Shown here piece by piece: positions 44,759-55,000 of a stretch of 64,000 bases of DNA. The stretch spans positions 1,922,001 to 1,986,000 of the forward strand of contig NZ_CP170547.1 in assembly GCF_042695135.1 (NCBI RefSeq), in the 5' to 3' direction. Under the pieces are notes generated by a model, which ran no database searches, was not told the origin of the DNA, and saw nothing but the letters and a program-made list of their open reading frames with translations. This stretch comes from Epilithonimonas sp042695135 (GTDB lineage: Bacteria > Bacteroidota > Bacteroidia > Flavobacteriales > Weeksellaceae). The position numbers and the translations under genes were made by a program. Each line of letters opens with the position of its first letter. The stretch's first letter is position 1.

Positions 44759-46486
44759 ATGAGAAAGCTATATTATATTTTATTCTTATTAATTGCCTAT
44801 CAGGTTACAGCCCAGGATAGCCTTGCAAAATACAAGTCTAAGGATTTGGCTGATAAAACTATTAATGCTGTACACTTTAGAAACAAGCCATTTCTATGGA
44901 AGGTTTACCTTGATGAGATGATTCGGAAAAAGCCTACAGATTCTTTAAAAGCGGATGTTTTTTATAATCTTGCCTGGGATCTATACAGGTATCGGGATTA
45001 TGATTTGGATATTTCTATTGATCTGTTAAAAAAGGGGCTCATATTCTCAAAGAAAACGGATTACAAGCCGGTTACACTTTATTGTTTAGAAAGCCTGAGC
45101 ACATTCTACGCTTTAAAAAATGATAATGAAAATGCCTTAAAATGCCTGGCTGAAATGAAAAAGATAGGCAGCAGAATTTCCGAGAAAAGTCCTCTTTACG
45201 TGACTTTTCAGGCAAGCACAGCCCGGGTATATTCTATAATAGGAGATTTTAAAACATCTATTTTCATAGTAAAAAAGGCAAATCAGGATATTGATAATTA
45301 TATTTCAAAACACCCCGAATTACCAAGAGACAGTTTAGATGTGCTTAATTGGATCGAAGAAGGGAATTATGTACATTTAGCACAATCATACAATTACCAA
45401 AAACAATTGGATTCTGCATTTTTTTGTATCAAAAAGGCAAAAGAATATGAAAAGAAAAGATTCAATAAAAAACTTCAGAATAATATATGGGTTCAAGAAG
45501 CTTTTTATCTAATATTATCAAAAAAATATGACGATGCAGTTCATTTGATCGGAGAAGCAGAAAAAAAAGGTTATATCGATTCAAAAAACAAGCAGTACCG
45601 ATCGTTGTATTATCTTGCTTTATCATCATACAGTAAAAAAGAGTATGCTAAATCACTTTCTTACTGTGAAAAAGCATTAGGAATTAATGTGAGGATAGCG
45701 TCATTTATGAATTTTGAACTTGAAATATATAATCTAGCAGTTTTAAATTCTGAAAAGCTTCATAATAGTAAAAAATTAACTTACTATTTGGGGAGATATA
45801 ATCAAATTTCACGAAAATATGATTACCGTAATAAATCTAAATTTATCGCCAATATATATAGTCAGGATGTCTCATTAGTAAAACAAGAATTAGAATCACA
45901 GAAGTCAAATAAAAAGATTTTTGTGATGCTCTTTTTATTGATATTGATAGTTTGCTGCTATCTCTTATGGCATTATATAAAATTAAGACAGGATCGCAAA
46001 AAATTTGAAACCATCATTTCTTCATTTGAAAATAATGAACAAATTGAATTTCAACAGCAAGCTAATGACGATTTGGATGTCCCAGAGATAGCTCTATCAT
46101 CTGTTATAGATAGAAAATCGATTAAAGTAAGTTCTGAGGTTGACGAAAGAATAATCAAACAGTTAGAAAAATTTGAGAAAAATGAGCGTTTTCTTTCCCC
46201 TAATATCTCTTTAAGCAATATGACAAGCGATTTCAATACAAATTCCGTGTACCTTTCGGCAGTTATTAAAAATCATAAGGGAAAATCTTTTAATAAATAT
46301 ATAAATGATCTCCGTATAGAATATATTATCAAAAAATTAAAAACTTCTCCGGAGTATTCTAATTACAAAATATCTTATTTGGCCGAAGAGTGCGGTTTTT
46401 CTTCTCATACAGTTTTTATAAGAATCTTTACAGAAAAAACTGGTCTTACACCATCTAAATTTTTAAATTTCTTAAAAAATGAATAA
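44759..46486 (+). CDS. TPR-containing membrane AraC-type regulator
   Basis: The 575-residue protein has a signal peptide (ending YQVTAQ). TPR-like helices over about residues 60-370 are followed by a transmembrane helix near 390 (KKIFVMLFLLILIVCCYLLW). The C-terminal AraC/XylS DNA-binding domain (about 470-575) includes SLSNMTSDFNTNSVYLSAVI and KISYLAEECGFSSHTVFIRI. This is a Bacteroidetes-type membrane AraC sensor-regulator. Its DNA-binding half is closely similar to the 181-residue protein at 47772. The signal it senses is unknown. Confidence 0.85.
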   Translation: MRKLYYILFLLIAYQVTAQDSLAKYKSKDLADKTINAVHFRNKPFLWKVYLDEMIRKKPTDSLKADVFYNLAWDLYRYRDYDLDISIDLLKKGLIFSKKTDYKPVTLYCLESLSTFYALKNDNENALKCLAEMKKIGSRISEKSPLYVTFQASTARVYSIIGDFKTSIFIVKKANQDIDNYISKHPELPRDSLDVLNWIEEGNYVHLAQSYNYQKQLDSAFFCIKKAKEYEKKRFNKKLQNNIWVQEAFYLILSKKYDDAVHLIGEAEKKGYIDSKNKQYRSLYYLALSSYSKKEYAKSLSYCEKALGINVRIASFMNFELEIYNLAVLNSEKLHNSKKLTYYLGRYNQISRKYDYRNKSKFIANIYSQDVSLVKQELESQKSNKKIFVMLFLLILIVCCYLLWHYIKLRQDRKKFETIISSFENNEQIEFQQQANDDLDVPEIALSSVIDRKSIKVSSEVDERIIKQLEKFEKNERFLSPNISLSNMTSDFNTNSVYLSAVIKNHKGKSFNKYINDLRIEYIIKKLKTSPEYSNYKISYLAEECGFSSHTVFIRIFTEKTGLTPSKFLNFLKNE

Positions 46487-46545
46487 TCTGAATTATAATT
46501 ATTAATTATATAATAAATCCTTGAAAAACAACATATTAAACCATT

Positions 46546-46583
46546 GAAACCACTCCACAAATTTAGAATTTGTGGAGTGTTTC
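46546..46583 (+). terminator. Terminator of the TPR-AraC gene
   Basis: A 13-bp perfect stem CACTCCACAAATT pairs with AATTTGTGGAGTG around a TAG loop, extended by GAAA/TTTC after a one-base bulge and followed by a T-rich tract. Confidence 0.85.
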
Positions 46584-46672
46584 ATTTTTAAGTTCATCTA
46601 AGTTATGCCTAACATTGCATCATAAATAATAACGAAATTTCATAGATGGATATCTAATTGATTATCATAAAC

Positions 46673-46788
46673 CACAAATGATGAATTTTTAATAATATAG
46701 GCCTTTAATTCTCAAGTTTACCAAAAAAACACAAATGATGAATCTTTACCAAGGCCTATTTTATTAAAATAAAAACACAAATGATGAA
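46673..46788. repeat. Three direct copies of CACAAATGATGAA
   Basis: Identical 13-base units occur at 46673-46685, 46730-46742 and 46776-46788, spaced 57 and 46 bases apart. Each contains an ATGATG start-like pair, and the first two are also followed by similar AGGCCT-containing tails. The array looks like repeated duplication of a gene's leader and start region. Confidence 0.6.
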
Positions 46789-46870
46789 AAAAAATTATAC
46801 GCAATCTTTTCTTTTAATGCCTTTTATGATATGGGCACAAGTTGGAATCCGTACAACCACTTTATATTAA
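46781..46870 (+). pseudogene. Truncated leader of an adhesin-like secreted protein
   Basis: The frame gives MMKKNYTQSFLLMPFMIWAQ then VGIRTTTLY and stops. The start, signal peptide and the VGIxTTT motif right after the cleavage site resemble the N-termini of Flavobacteriia secreted proteins that begin QVGIGTTTP. Only 29 residues remain, so this is a relic. Confidence 0.5.
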
Positions 46871-47075
46871 AAATATCACGCGAATACTAATTGAAAGACA
46901 GCTATAACTAGTTTATGCTGTTATTAAATGCTATATAGTTTTATAATTGATGGCACACGTATGTTTGCTTAATTTTTATTGTAGATAAGCAATTACAGTA
47001 AAAATTGAAATTATAACAAATCCTTACAATAATCATTTATCCTGGCAATAAACGAAATAACAAGGAAAAATAAAG

Positions 47076-47726
47076 ATGAAAAAAAAGTTATTTAAAATCG
47101 GAGCCATTCTTGCCTTTTGGGTAAAGGATTCGTTATTTTTATTCTTTTTCATTTTTACCTTGCCGGTATTTGCTAATTCAATCTCTGTTAAGAATATTGA
47201 TACGGAAGAGTTTCCGATAATATATGAAAATGATTCTATTTCCAATATATCTGCATCTTTAGAAATTGTAAAAATTTATGTCTCACCAGGTACAATAATT
47301 TACAACGCTGACGAAATCAGCAAAAATGTAGAGATTATACAAAATGAGAGCATCATAAAAAAAGATGTTGTAAAACCAAACAATTTAAGTCAGCCTAAAA
47401 AGGCATCAAAATTAAAAGTTCAAAAAGCTAAGAAACAAGAAAACACATACACGTCGAACATCCAGTTCAAACAACTTCCTTTTGAATCCAATACCATCTT
47501 CTCCAAAAGTGGAAGAGATATCGTAACGTTACCTTCTACAAATCCCCAGTTTAAAATGCTTGCATTGCTGGAGTGCTCGAATAATAATTTCTTTATTACT
47601 AAAAAACAAAAATTCACTTCACGATATTCCCTGAATTTCTCAGGTAATTTTTGCCTTTGGCAGATGCATATCCGCCCGCCGCCGGTAGTAAACATATCGC
47701 AGTTAGGTATAGGCATACATAGTTGA
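47076..47726 (+). CDS. Hypothetical protein with N-terminal membrane segment
   Basis: The 216-residue protein has a hydrophobic N-terminal segment (AILAFWVKDSLFLFFFIFTL) followed by PVFANS, so it is probably exported. A Lys- and Asn-rich central region and an odd C-terminus (LWQMHIRPPPVVNISQLGIG) follow. The last 80 bases are richer in G and C than the surroundings. I recognise no family. It lies between two related AraC-type genes in an accessory region. Confidence 0.55.
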   Translation: MKKKLFKIGAILAFWVKDSLFLFFFIFTLPVFANSISVKNIDTEEFPIIYENDSISNISASLEIVKIYVSPGTIIYNADEISKNVEIIQNESIIKKDVVKPNNLSQPKKASKLKVQKAKKQENTYTSNIQFKQLPFESNTIFSKSGRDIVTLPSTNPQFKMLALLECSNNNFFITKKQKFTSRYSLNFSGNFCLWQMHIRPPPVVNISQLGIGIHS

Positions 47727-47771
47727 TAAAAATTTATAACTTGAAATCAATAGTAAGTTTAGGACAGAACA

Positions 47772-48317
47772 ATGATATTGAATTGGAAAATAATAGACAT
47801 AAAAAATTCTAATCCATCTAAAAATGTATGTACACAAATGAATAAGCAATTACGAAGATTACAAGATTATTTTGGAAGTATGTATAAGAACGACGACAAA
47901 GCTGAAATCCAAATGCCAAACACAGACCGAAAAATAGTAAAAGTAAGTCTGGAAGCTGATAAAAGAATAATAAAAAAACTTGAAAAATTTGAAAGAAAAC
48001 AACACTTTCTTTTGCCGGATATGTCTTTAAGCAATATGGCAAACATATTTAATACAAACACAACTTACCTTTCAGTAGTAATAAAAAACCATAAAAATTT
48101 AAATTTTAATGCTTATATCAATAATCTTAGGATAGACTATATCATCAACAAACTAAAAACGTCACCAAGATATTTGAATTATAAAATTTCTTATTTGGCT
48201 AAAGAATCTGGTTTTGGGTCGCATACTGTTTTTAGTAGAATATTTAAAGAAAAAACAGGACGGACGCCAGCGGAATTTATAGATTTAGTTAGAACTGGTG
48301 GGTCAGAATTATTATAA
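47772..48317 (+). CDS. Short AraC-type DNA-binding protein
   Basis: The 181-residue protein consists of about 55 leading residues and an AraC/XylS domain (SLSNMANIFNTNTTYLSVVI, then KISYLAKESGFGSHTVFSRI). It lacks the TPR and membrane parts of the larger paralogue at 44759, with which it shares most residues over the last 120 positions. The alignment extends into a linker (DRKIVKVSLEADKRIIKK), suggesting a partial duplication. It may act as a free regulator or compete with the membrane-bound paralogue. Confidence 0.78.
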   Translation: MILNWKIIDIKNSNPSKNVCTQMNKQLRRLQDYFGSMYKNDDKAEIQMPNTDRKIVKVSLEADKRIIKKLEKFERKQHFLLPDMSLSNMANIFNTNTTYLSVVIKNHKNLNFNAYINNLRIDYIINKLKTSPRYLNYKISYLAKESGFGSHTVFSRIFKEKTGRTPAEFIDLVRTGGSELL

Positions 48318-49126
48318 TTGAACTTATTATTTTTAAGATTAAATATATGCTTTTTAAAGATTAAGTATTTGATAATTAATTAATTGAGCGTTTGTTTTGA
48401 ATACAATAATATACAATTTAAGAAGTGCTTTTTTCAGAATAGTCAATTGACACTTATTATCGCTTGGTAAAAAAATAAACATAGGTTTATGATTATCATA
48501 AATCACTAAAAACGGTGTACTTTATGGATGGTTTAGAAATGATTATTATCCTTTCGTTTCTACGATACAGGTCAATACCAGACAACAACTGTTGCACTTC
48601 CTAACTTCTGTACTATCAGTAGAAATCTGGAATTTATTGTAATTGATATTTCTCAATATTAATAATTTCCAAGATTCCATAAATATCATATTTACGAAAT
48701 CTTTTTTTTTTCTGTTATCAAATATTTTCTGCATTTCTTTTAATATGATTTATAGAAGGTTATTTGTATTTTAAGTCTATGGTTTTTAGTTTTTTAAGTG
48801 TTTTGTTTGTTTTCCGTTATTTCGATATTTATGGAGTGTTTTTTTTTCCAATCCTTTTTTTTATGCCTAATATCGTTTCTTATAAAAAGTTGGTAGCTGT
48901 TGTATTTTTTAAAAGAAAACTGCTGCACAAGCGTGAATTGGAATGTTTAAAGGATGACTTATGATAACGGAGATTATCCTCAGTCCATAGCAGACATTTC
49001 AATTCCTATAACTGAGATGATGGATATTATACAATTAAATGAGGTAATCCGGTAGCATCATATAATTTTAAGGAATTTAAAATAGCTCAGGGGAAACTCA
49101 AAACAACAATTATAACACATAATAAT
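48318..49126. other. Intergenic region with weak open frames only (809 bp)
   Basis: AT-rich stretch. Short frames exist at 48546-48734 (minus), 48764-48964 (plus) and 48954-49055 (plus, 33 residues with a more protein-like composition, ISIPITEMMDIIQLNEVIR). None has a recognised domain or clear start signals. Broken coding fragments are likely. Confidence 0.45.
48954..49055 (+). CDS. Possible 33-residue small protein or relic
   Basis: The frame starts MTYDNGDYPQSIADISIPIT and ends EMMDIIQLNEVIR. Its composition is balanced and unlike the surrounding AT-rich noise. No ribosome-binding motif typical of the genus is visible, and it could be the 3' remnant of a longer gene. Confidence 0.22.
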   Translation: MTYDNGDYPQSIADISIPITEMMDIIQLNEVIR

Positions 49127-49576
49127 ATGATGAAAATTAATATCAAAGACTTTCATATTGGATCTCTGATTCGGCAAGGTGTTACCGAAAGAGAGATAAA
49201 AGAGTCCCGCATTTGTAATTTTTTGAAGTGTTCCGAGCAGGAAATACAGCAGATGTACGAAGCAAAATCTTTGGACACAGAGATACTTTTGCGATGGTCC
49301 AAACTGCTGGAATATGATTTTTTTAGGATTTATTCCCAGCATCTCATATTGTATTCTCCACAAGGAAATACGAATTACAACGATGCACAAGACAAAAAAC
49401 TCGTGAGTCTTCCCCAGTTTAGAAAAAATATATACACCAAGGAAGTCATAGATTTTATTCTGGAAAGAATAAAAGAAGGTAAAATGACAAAAACCGAGGT
49501 AATAAATAATTATAAAATACCAAAAACCACTTTGAACAAGTGGCTCAAAAAATATACAGAAAATTGGAATAAATAA
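49127..49576 (+). CDS. Small HTH protein, transposase-like DNA-binding type
   Basis: The 149-residue protein starts MMKINIKDFHIGSLIRQGVT and has SLDTEILLRWSKLLEYDFFR in the middle. It ends with a helix-turn-helix of the IS3/transposase-like type (GKMTKTEVINNYKIPKTTLN, then KWLKKY). Similar proteins are very frequent in Chryseobacterium and often called transposase, but no catalytic DDE domain exists. It is more likely a regulator or a domesticated DNA-binding protein. Confidence 0.78.
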   Translation: MMKINIKDFHIGSLIRQGVTEREIKESRICNFLKCSEQEIQQMYEAKSLDTEILLRWSKLLEYDFFRIYSQHLILYSPQGNTNYNDAQDKKLVSLPQFRKNIYTKEVIDFILERIKEGKMTKTEVINNYKIPKTTLNKWLKKYTENWNK

Positions 49577-49657
49577 TTCAAAATGTCCTTTTCCTTTATT
49601 AATGTAAAAGTTAGAAAACTAAATTAAAATAAGCAAAAACACAATAATTAAAGTATT

Positions 49658-50095
49658 ATGAAAATTAGTAACAGAAATGTTATCAGATTCCTTTTGAGAG
49701 TTCACATCGTAATATTGATATTAGCAATTATCTCTGCGATAGTTTTGATTCTACTTTCTCCGGAGATATTCGGAAAAATAAAATATGTACTATTTCTTTT
49801 GATTATATATAACATTTTCAAAATATCAAGACTCAAATATATTGATTATGAGAATTCCGGCGAGGTATTACTTTTAAAAAGTTATAATGTATTCAGGAAA
49901 AAGAATACTTTGAAAAATATAGAAATTCCTGTAGAAAAAGTGAGGAATATTCATTTGGAGAAGATATTTTTTATTAATTATTTGATTATCAATATACAAA
50001 GAGAAAACAATAAAAAAATACAGATTCATTTTCCTGTCAGTCACATGAAAAGGAAAGATCTTCTTACCATACAGTACACTTTCAAAAATGAATAG
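49658..50095 (+). CDS. Membrane protein with PH-like domain, hypothetical
   Basis: The 145-residue protein has two hydrophobic helices (about 15-33 and 38-55) and a soluble C-terminal half with beta-like segments (YENSGEVLLLKSYNVFRKKN, then NIEIPVEKVRNIHLEKIFFI), reminiscent of bacterial PH-domain membrane proteins. No firm family. It sits between two short HTH genes on the same strand. Confidence 0.6.
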   Translation: MKISNRNVIRFLLRVHIVILILAIISAIVLILLSPEIFGKIKYVLFLLIIYNIFKISRLKYIDYENSGEVLLLKSYNVFRKKNTLKNIEIPVEKVRNIHLEKIFFINYLIINIQRENNKKIQIHFPVSHMKRKDLLTIQYTFKNE

Positions 50096-50143
50096 CCCAT
50101 ATTTCTAATCCCCGATTTTAATATTTTAATTTAATATCTGCCT

Positions 50144-50464
50144 ATGCCAAATTATACTAATATTTACAGAGATCTTATTTTGGAGAAGTTTCCGGAAAAA
50201 CTGGAGTCTGATGTAATCAAAAATTTCTTTTCAAAATCAGAACATTCTAATCTGGAAATCATCCGCGTGAATGATTTTATTTACAGTCATGCTACTACTT
50301 TTTATGAAAACCAAAGGCTCAAATCTTATGATAAAAAGAGTATTTTGAAAATACTGAAATACCAGAAAGCAAATGAACTCACCAATGTTTGTGTATCATT
50401 AGAATATAAACTTAGCCGAAATACAGTCGCAAAATGGAAAAAACTGTTTAGTAATGAATTGTAA
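50144..50464 (+). CDS. Second small HTH protein
   Basis: The 106-residue protein begins MPNYTNIYRDLILEKFPEKL and ends with a helix-turn-helix (KYQKANELTNVCVSLEYKLS, then RNTVAKWKKLF), similar in type to but different in sequence from the 49127 protein. Such proteins are common in the genus with unknown roles. Confidence 0.72.
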   Translation: MPNYTNIYRDLILEKFPEKLESDVIKNFFSKSEHSNLEIIRVNDFIYSHATTFYENQRLKSYDKKSILKILKYQKANELTNVCVSLEYKLSRNTVAKWKKLFSNEL

Positions 50465-50537
50465 TCAATTCAGGTTTTTTTAAAGCATGAAGTCTGTAAT
50501 TGTTGCAGGCTTTGTTTTAAATGATCATTATTAAAAA

Positions 50538-50573
50538 TAAAAAATGGCCGGAACTTCTTCCGACCATTTTTGT
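50538..50573. terminator. Bidirectional terminator before the efflux operon end
   Basis: AAAATGGCCGGAA (50541-50553) pairs with TTCCGACCATTTT (50558-50570) with one mismatch and a CTTC loop, flanked by A and T tracts. It can serve the small HTH gene and the convergent efflux operon. Confidence 0.8.
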
Positions 50574-50615
50574 TACCAGAAGGTAACTTTTAACAAAAAA
50601 TAACTTAAACTTTAT

Positions 50616-52037
50616 TTATTTCCACCCGCCTCCCAAAGCTCGGTAAAGGTCAACGATACTGCTGAGTCTCTCTCTTTTGATGGAAGCCAGATTCAATTCT
50701 GCCTGTAGTGAATTGGCTTGAGCCGTGATCACTTCCAGATAATTTGCCATTCCGCCTTTGTAAAGGAGTTCGGCACTTTTTATGCCGTCTTTCAACGTCG
50801 TCACTTGTTCCGAAGCTTTTACTTCCTGAGCTTTCAAATTTTCATTTGAAACCAAAGCGTCAGAAACTTCTCCCACAGCATTTAGAACAGATTGACGGAA
50901 AGCTAAGACATTCTTTTCTCTCTGGATTTTGGCAACAGCCAAATCGGTTTTCAATTGTCTCTTCTGAAAAATTGGCTGAGTGATTCCGCCTAAAACAGAA
51001 CCGAACAATGATGCCGGAATCTGAAACCAATTATCAATTTTAAAGGAGTTCACACCGCCGTTTGCCGTGATTTTCAATGAAGGATACATATTTGCCTGAG
51101 CAATTCCCACGATCGAATTTGATTCCAATAAAACCAATTCCTGCTGACGAACATCCGGACGACGGCTTACCATCGCAGCCGGGATTCCTGCTGAAATATT
51201 TTGTGGTAATGATGAGTCGGACATTTCAATAGTTCTGCTGATTTTGTCCGGATTTTCGCCAATCAGAATACTCAGCGCATTTTCCTGAATTGCGATATTC
51301 TGTTCCAGTTGTGTGATCAAAAGTTCTGTCGATTCTGTTCTGGCTTTTGCCTGCTGAACGCCCAAAGAAGTCGTTTCTCCGCCTTTCCATATTTTCTCTG
51401 TAACATCCAAAGTATTTTTGCTAAGTTCCAGATTAGATTTCGCAACACTCATTTGTTTATCAAGCATCAACAGGTTATAATAACCTTGCGCAATTGCCGC
51501 AACAACTTGTGTTTGGATCGCTTTCGAAGCCTCATAAGTCTGCAGATACTGAACTCTGGAAACTTCCTGCTGATTTTTTATTTTTCCCCAGATGTCCGCT
51601 TCCCAACTTAAATTGAAGGCAGCATTGTAATCTTCAACATGACTTTTGCCTAAAAATAAATTAAGGCTTTGTCCATTCAAACTATTTTTTGAAGGTCTGG
51701 AAATCTGTCCTGAAACGCCAAAACTAATGTCAGGATATTGCAGATATTTTGCCTGATTTAGTCGTTCCTGAGAAGATGCAACTTGTTTAAGAGCGATTTG
51801 CAAATCGTAATTATTTTTAATTCCTTTTTCAATCAAATTTTGCAAGATCGGATCTTTGAAGAATTGTCTCCATTCCAGATCCGCAACACTCGCTGTGTCT
51901 GCTGTTGCCGTATATTTGAAAGTCTCCGGCAACTCTGGACTTACTTTTTCTAAAGCTAATTTTGGCATACAGGAAACCGCGCCTCCAGCGACTATTGCTG
52001 CCACCAAAATCTCTTTTATCTTAGTTATGATGTTCAT
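50616..52037 (-). CDS. RND efflux outer-membrane lipoprotein (TolC/NodT family)
   Basis: The 473-residue protein has a lipoprotein signal with Cys23 (VAGGAVSCMPKL). The two OEP repeats have the typical structure (FKDPILQNLIEKGIKNNYDL and AGIPAAMVSRRPDVRQQELV). NodT-family factors form the outer channel of RND pumps. It is the last gene of the efflux operon and starts 11 bases after the pump stop. Confidence 0.9.
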   Translation of the reverse strand: MNIITKIKEILVAAIVAGGAVSCMPKLALEKVSPELPETFKYTATADTASVADLEWRQFFKDPILQNLIEKGIKNNYDLQIALKQVASSQERLNQAKYLQYPDISFGVSGQISRPSKNSLNGQSLNLFLGKSHVEDYNAAFNLSWEADIWGKIKNQQEVSRVQYLQTYEASKAIQTQVVAAIAQGYYNLLMLDKQMSVAKSNLELSKNTLDVTEKIWKGGETTSLGVQQAKARTESTELLITQLEQNIAIQENALSILIGENPDKISRTIEMSDSSLPQNISAGIPAAMVSRRPDVRQQELVLLESNSIVGIAQANMYPSLKITANGGVNSFKIDNWFQIPASLFGSVLGGITQPIFQKRQLKTDLAVAKIQREKNVLAFRQSVLNAVGEVSDALVSNENLKAQEVKASEQVTTLKDGIKSAELLYKGGMANYLEVITAQANSLQAELNLASIKRERLSSIVDLYRALGGGWK

Positions 52038-52048
52038 TTATTTCTTTT

Positions 52049-55000
52049 TTAAATATAATTTAAGGCTGCCTTTTCTTTGTTAAGTTTACGTTTCTTTCTG
52101 CTTGGCATTTTCTCGTGCAGATATTGGAAGATGACATACATCACAGGGATGATGAAGATTCCAAATACAACACCCGTAAACATCCCACCAACAGTACTGA
52201 TTCCAATCGAATGGTTTCCTTTTGCAGCAGCACCTTGCGACCAAACCAATGGCAACATTCCAATAATGAAAGCAAAAGATGTCATCAAAATCGGTCTCAA
52301 ACGTAATCTCGATGCCTGTAAAGCAGATTCTATTAATGTCTTGCCTGCTTTTCTTCTTTGAACTGCAAATTCCACAATCAGAATCGCATTTTTTGCGAGC
52401 AATCCGACAAGCATAATCAATCCAACCTGAACATAAATATTATTATCAATTCCGGCCAATCCTGTAAACGCATACACTCCGAAAATACCTGTAGGAATCG
52501 TCAAAATAATAGCGAAAGGCAGAATGTAACTTTCGTACTGTGCAGCTAACAAGAAATACACAAACAAAATACTCAACATAAAAATGAAGGCAGTCTGTCC
52601 GCCGGTTTGTCTCTCTTCACGCGTGATTCCTGTCCATTCGTAGCCGTAACCTCTTGGAAGTGATTTCTTAGCAGTTTCTTCCACCGCTTTGATTGCATCT
52701 CCGGTACTGTAACCTGGTTTCGGTGTTCCGTTGATTGTCACTGCATTAAACAAATTATTTCTTGTCACGGTTTCCGGTCCGAAAGATCTTTTCAATGTTA
52801 CTAAAGTCTTAACCGGAACCATTTCGCTTTGGATATTTTTAACATAAATTCCTTCAAGTGAATTCGCATCCGTTCTGTAAGGAATATCGGCCTGAGCCAT
52901 CACTCTGTAATATTTTCCGAATCTATTGAAATCCGAAACGAAACTACTTCCGTAATAGATCTGCATCGTCTGCATCAAATCGGTTACAGAAACCCCTAAC
53001 TGATTGGCTTTATCCGCATCAACCTGAATGGTATACTGAGGATTTCCTGCCGCATAAGTTGTAAATGCAAATGCAATTTCCGGACGTTTCATCAATTCTC
53101 CAATGAAAGCCTGAGTCGTAGTCCCTAATTGTTCAAGAGAACCGTTGGTTTTATCCTGAAGCATAAATTCGAATCCGGAAACGTTACCAAAACCCTGAAC
53201 AGTAGGGAAGTTGAAAAAGAAAGCACTGGCATCTTTTACCTGAGACACCTTCCCGGTCAATCCTGCTGCGATCTGATCCGGATCTTTTACATCGCCACGA
53301 TCTTCGTAATCTTTAAGTTTAATAAAACCGGCAGAATAAGGTGATGCATTGGCATTACTGATGAAATTCAGACCATCGGCTACCCAAAGGTGATTGGTGG
53401 CTTTTTCTCCTTGCACGATTTTATCAATCTGTTTTGTTGCTTTGTTTGTTCTTTCTAATGAACTTCCCGGAGGCGTGTTCACAGCATATAAAACAAAACC
53501 TTGATCTTCTGTTGGGATAAATCCTGATGGGGCTTTATTTACTAAGAAAACTGTAATAGCAGTGATCAATACAAGTCCGACGACACCGACCCATTTGTTC
53601 TTGATTAAGAATTTGAGACTGTAAATATATTTTCTGGTCAGGTTATTAAAACTCGTATTGAAAGCGTTAAAAAATCTTGAACCAAATCCCGTCTTTTTAT
53701 GATGCTCGCCGTGTTCTCCCTGAGGGTCATTCAGTAATAGTGCACATAAAGCTGGACTCAATGTCAATGCATTAACAGCAGAAATTAAGATCGCAATGGC
53801 TAAAGTGAAGGCAAACTGTCTGTAGAAAACGCCCGCCGGACCTTGCATAAATCCAACCGGAATAAATACTGCAGACATTACTAGAGTGATGGAGATTATC
53901 GCTCCCGAAATTTCACTCATCGATTCTCTTGTTGCCTGATCTACTGGTAATCCTGTGTGTTCCATCTTGGAATGGACAGCTTCCACAACCACAATTGCAT
54001 CATCGACGACAATTCCAATGGCGAGAACCAAAGCAAACAAGGTCAACATATTGATACTGAATCCAAATAAATTCAGGAAGAAAAATGTACCGATAATAGC
54101 CACCGGAACCGCAATCGCCGGAATCAAAGTCGATCTGAAATCCTGAAGGAAAATAAATACAACGATGAAAACCAAAATAAATGCGATCACCAAAGTTTCC
54201 ACAACCTGATGAATAGATGCATCCAAAAAGTCTTTGGAGTTGTACATAATGATCGGTTTCACACCTTTCGGCAATGTCGTTTTGAATTCTTCAACCTGTC
54301 TTTCAACTTCAGTTAAGATCTCATTGGCATTAGATCCAGCAGTTTGTAAAATTGCAAAACCAGCAACTGGTTTACCATCAACTCTATTCGCTGCTGTGTA
54401 ACTGTACGATCCGAATTCTACTCTTGCAACATCTTTTAATCTTAGGAAAGAACCATCGCTATTTGATTTGACAACGATATTTTCGTAGTCTTCGTTCTTG
54501 TTTAATTTCCCTTTATATTTTAAGATATATTCGTAAGTTTCCTTGCTTCCCTGACCAAAACGTCCCGGCGCAGCTTCAAGATTACTGTTTTTGATAGCAG
54601 CTAAAACTTCCTGAGGCGATAGATTGTTATCTGCCAAACGATCCGGTTTCAGCCAGATTCTCATCGAATAATCCTTAGACCCAAAAACCTGAGCCTGAGC
54701 AACTCCCGGAATACGCTGAAGCTGCGGAATGATGTTGATCTTCATATAGTTCTGAAGGAAAAGCTCGTCATATTGTTTTGGATCGTCACTCGTGATTCCC
54801 ATAAACATAATGAAACTGTTCTGAACTTTCTGAGTCGAGATTCCCGCCTGAACAACCTCTTGCGGAAGCTGGCTCATCGCTTTGGAAACCCGGTTTTGAA
54901 CATTTACTGCTGCATTATCCGGATCTGAACCTTGTTTGAAATAGATACTCAACGTCATCGATCCATCGTTACTGGAATTGGATGTCATATAAGTCATATT

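Larger units (their letters stand above)
46487..47075. other. Intergenic region with terminator, triple repeat and gene relic (589 bp)
   Basis: It holds a strong terminator (46546-46583), three direct copies of CACAAATGATGAA and a truncated signal-peptide frame (46781-46870), all listed separately. The remainder is AT-rich with no gene. Confidence 0.6.

Noticed and set aside
48546..48734. 62-residue reverse-strand frame with several Cys
   Set aside because: Low-complexity residues, no family, no ribosome-binding or promoter signal; all three forward frames there look equally (un)likely.
48764..48964. 66-residue hydrophobic frame on the plus strand
   Set aside because: Its Phe-rich composition follows from the T-rich DNA and there is no homologue I recognise.
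49127..50464. An insertion sequence encoded by the two small HTH genes
   Set aside because: No DDE/DEDD catalytic domain, no terminal inverted repeats and no target duplications are visible.
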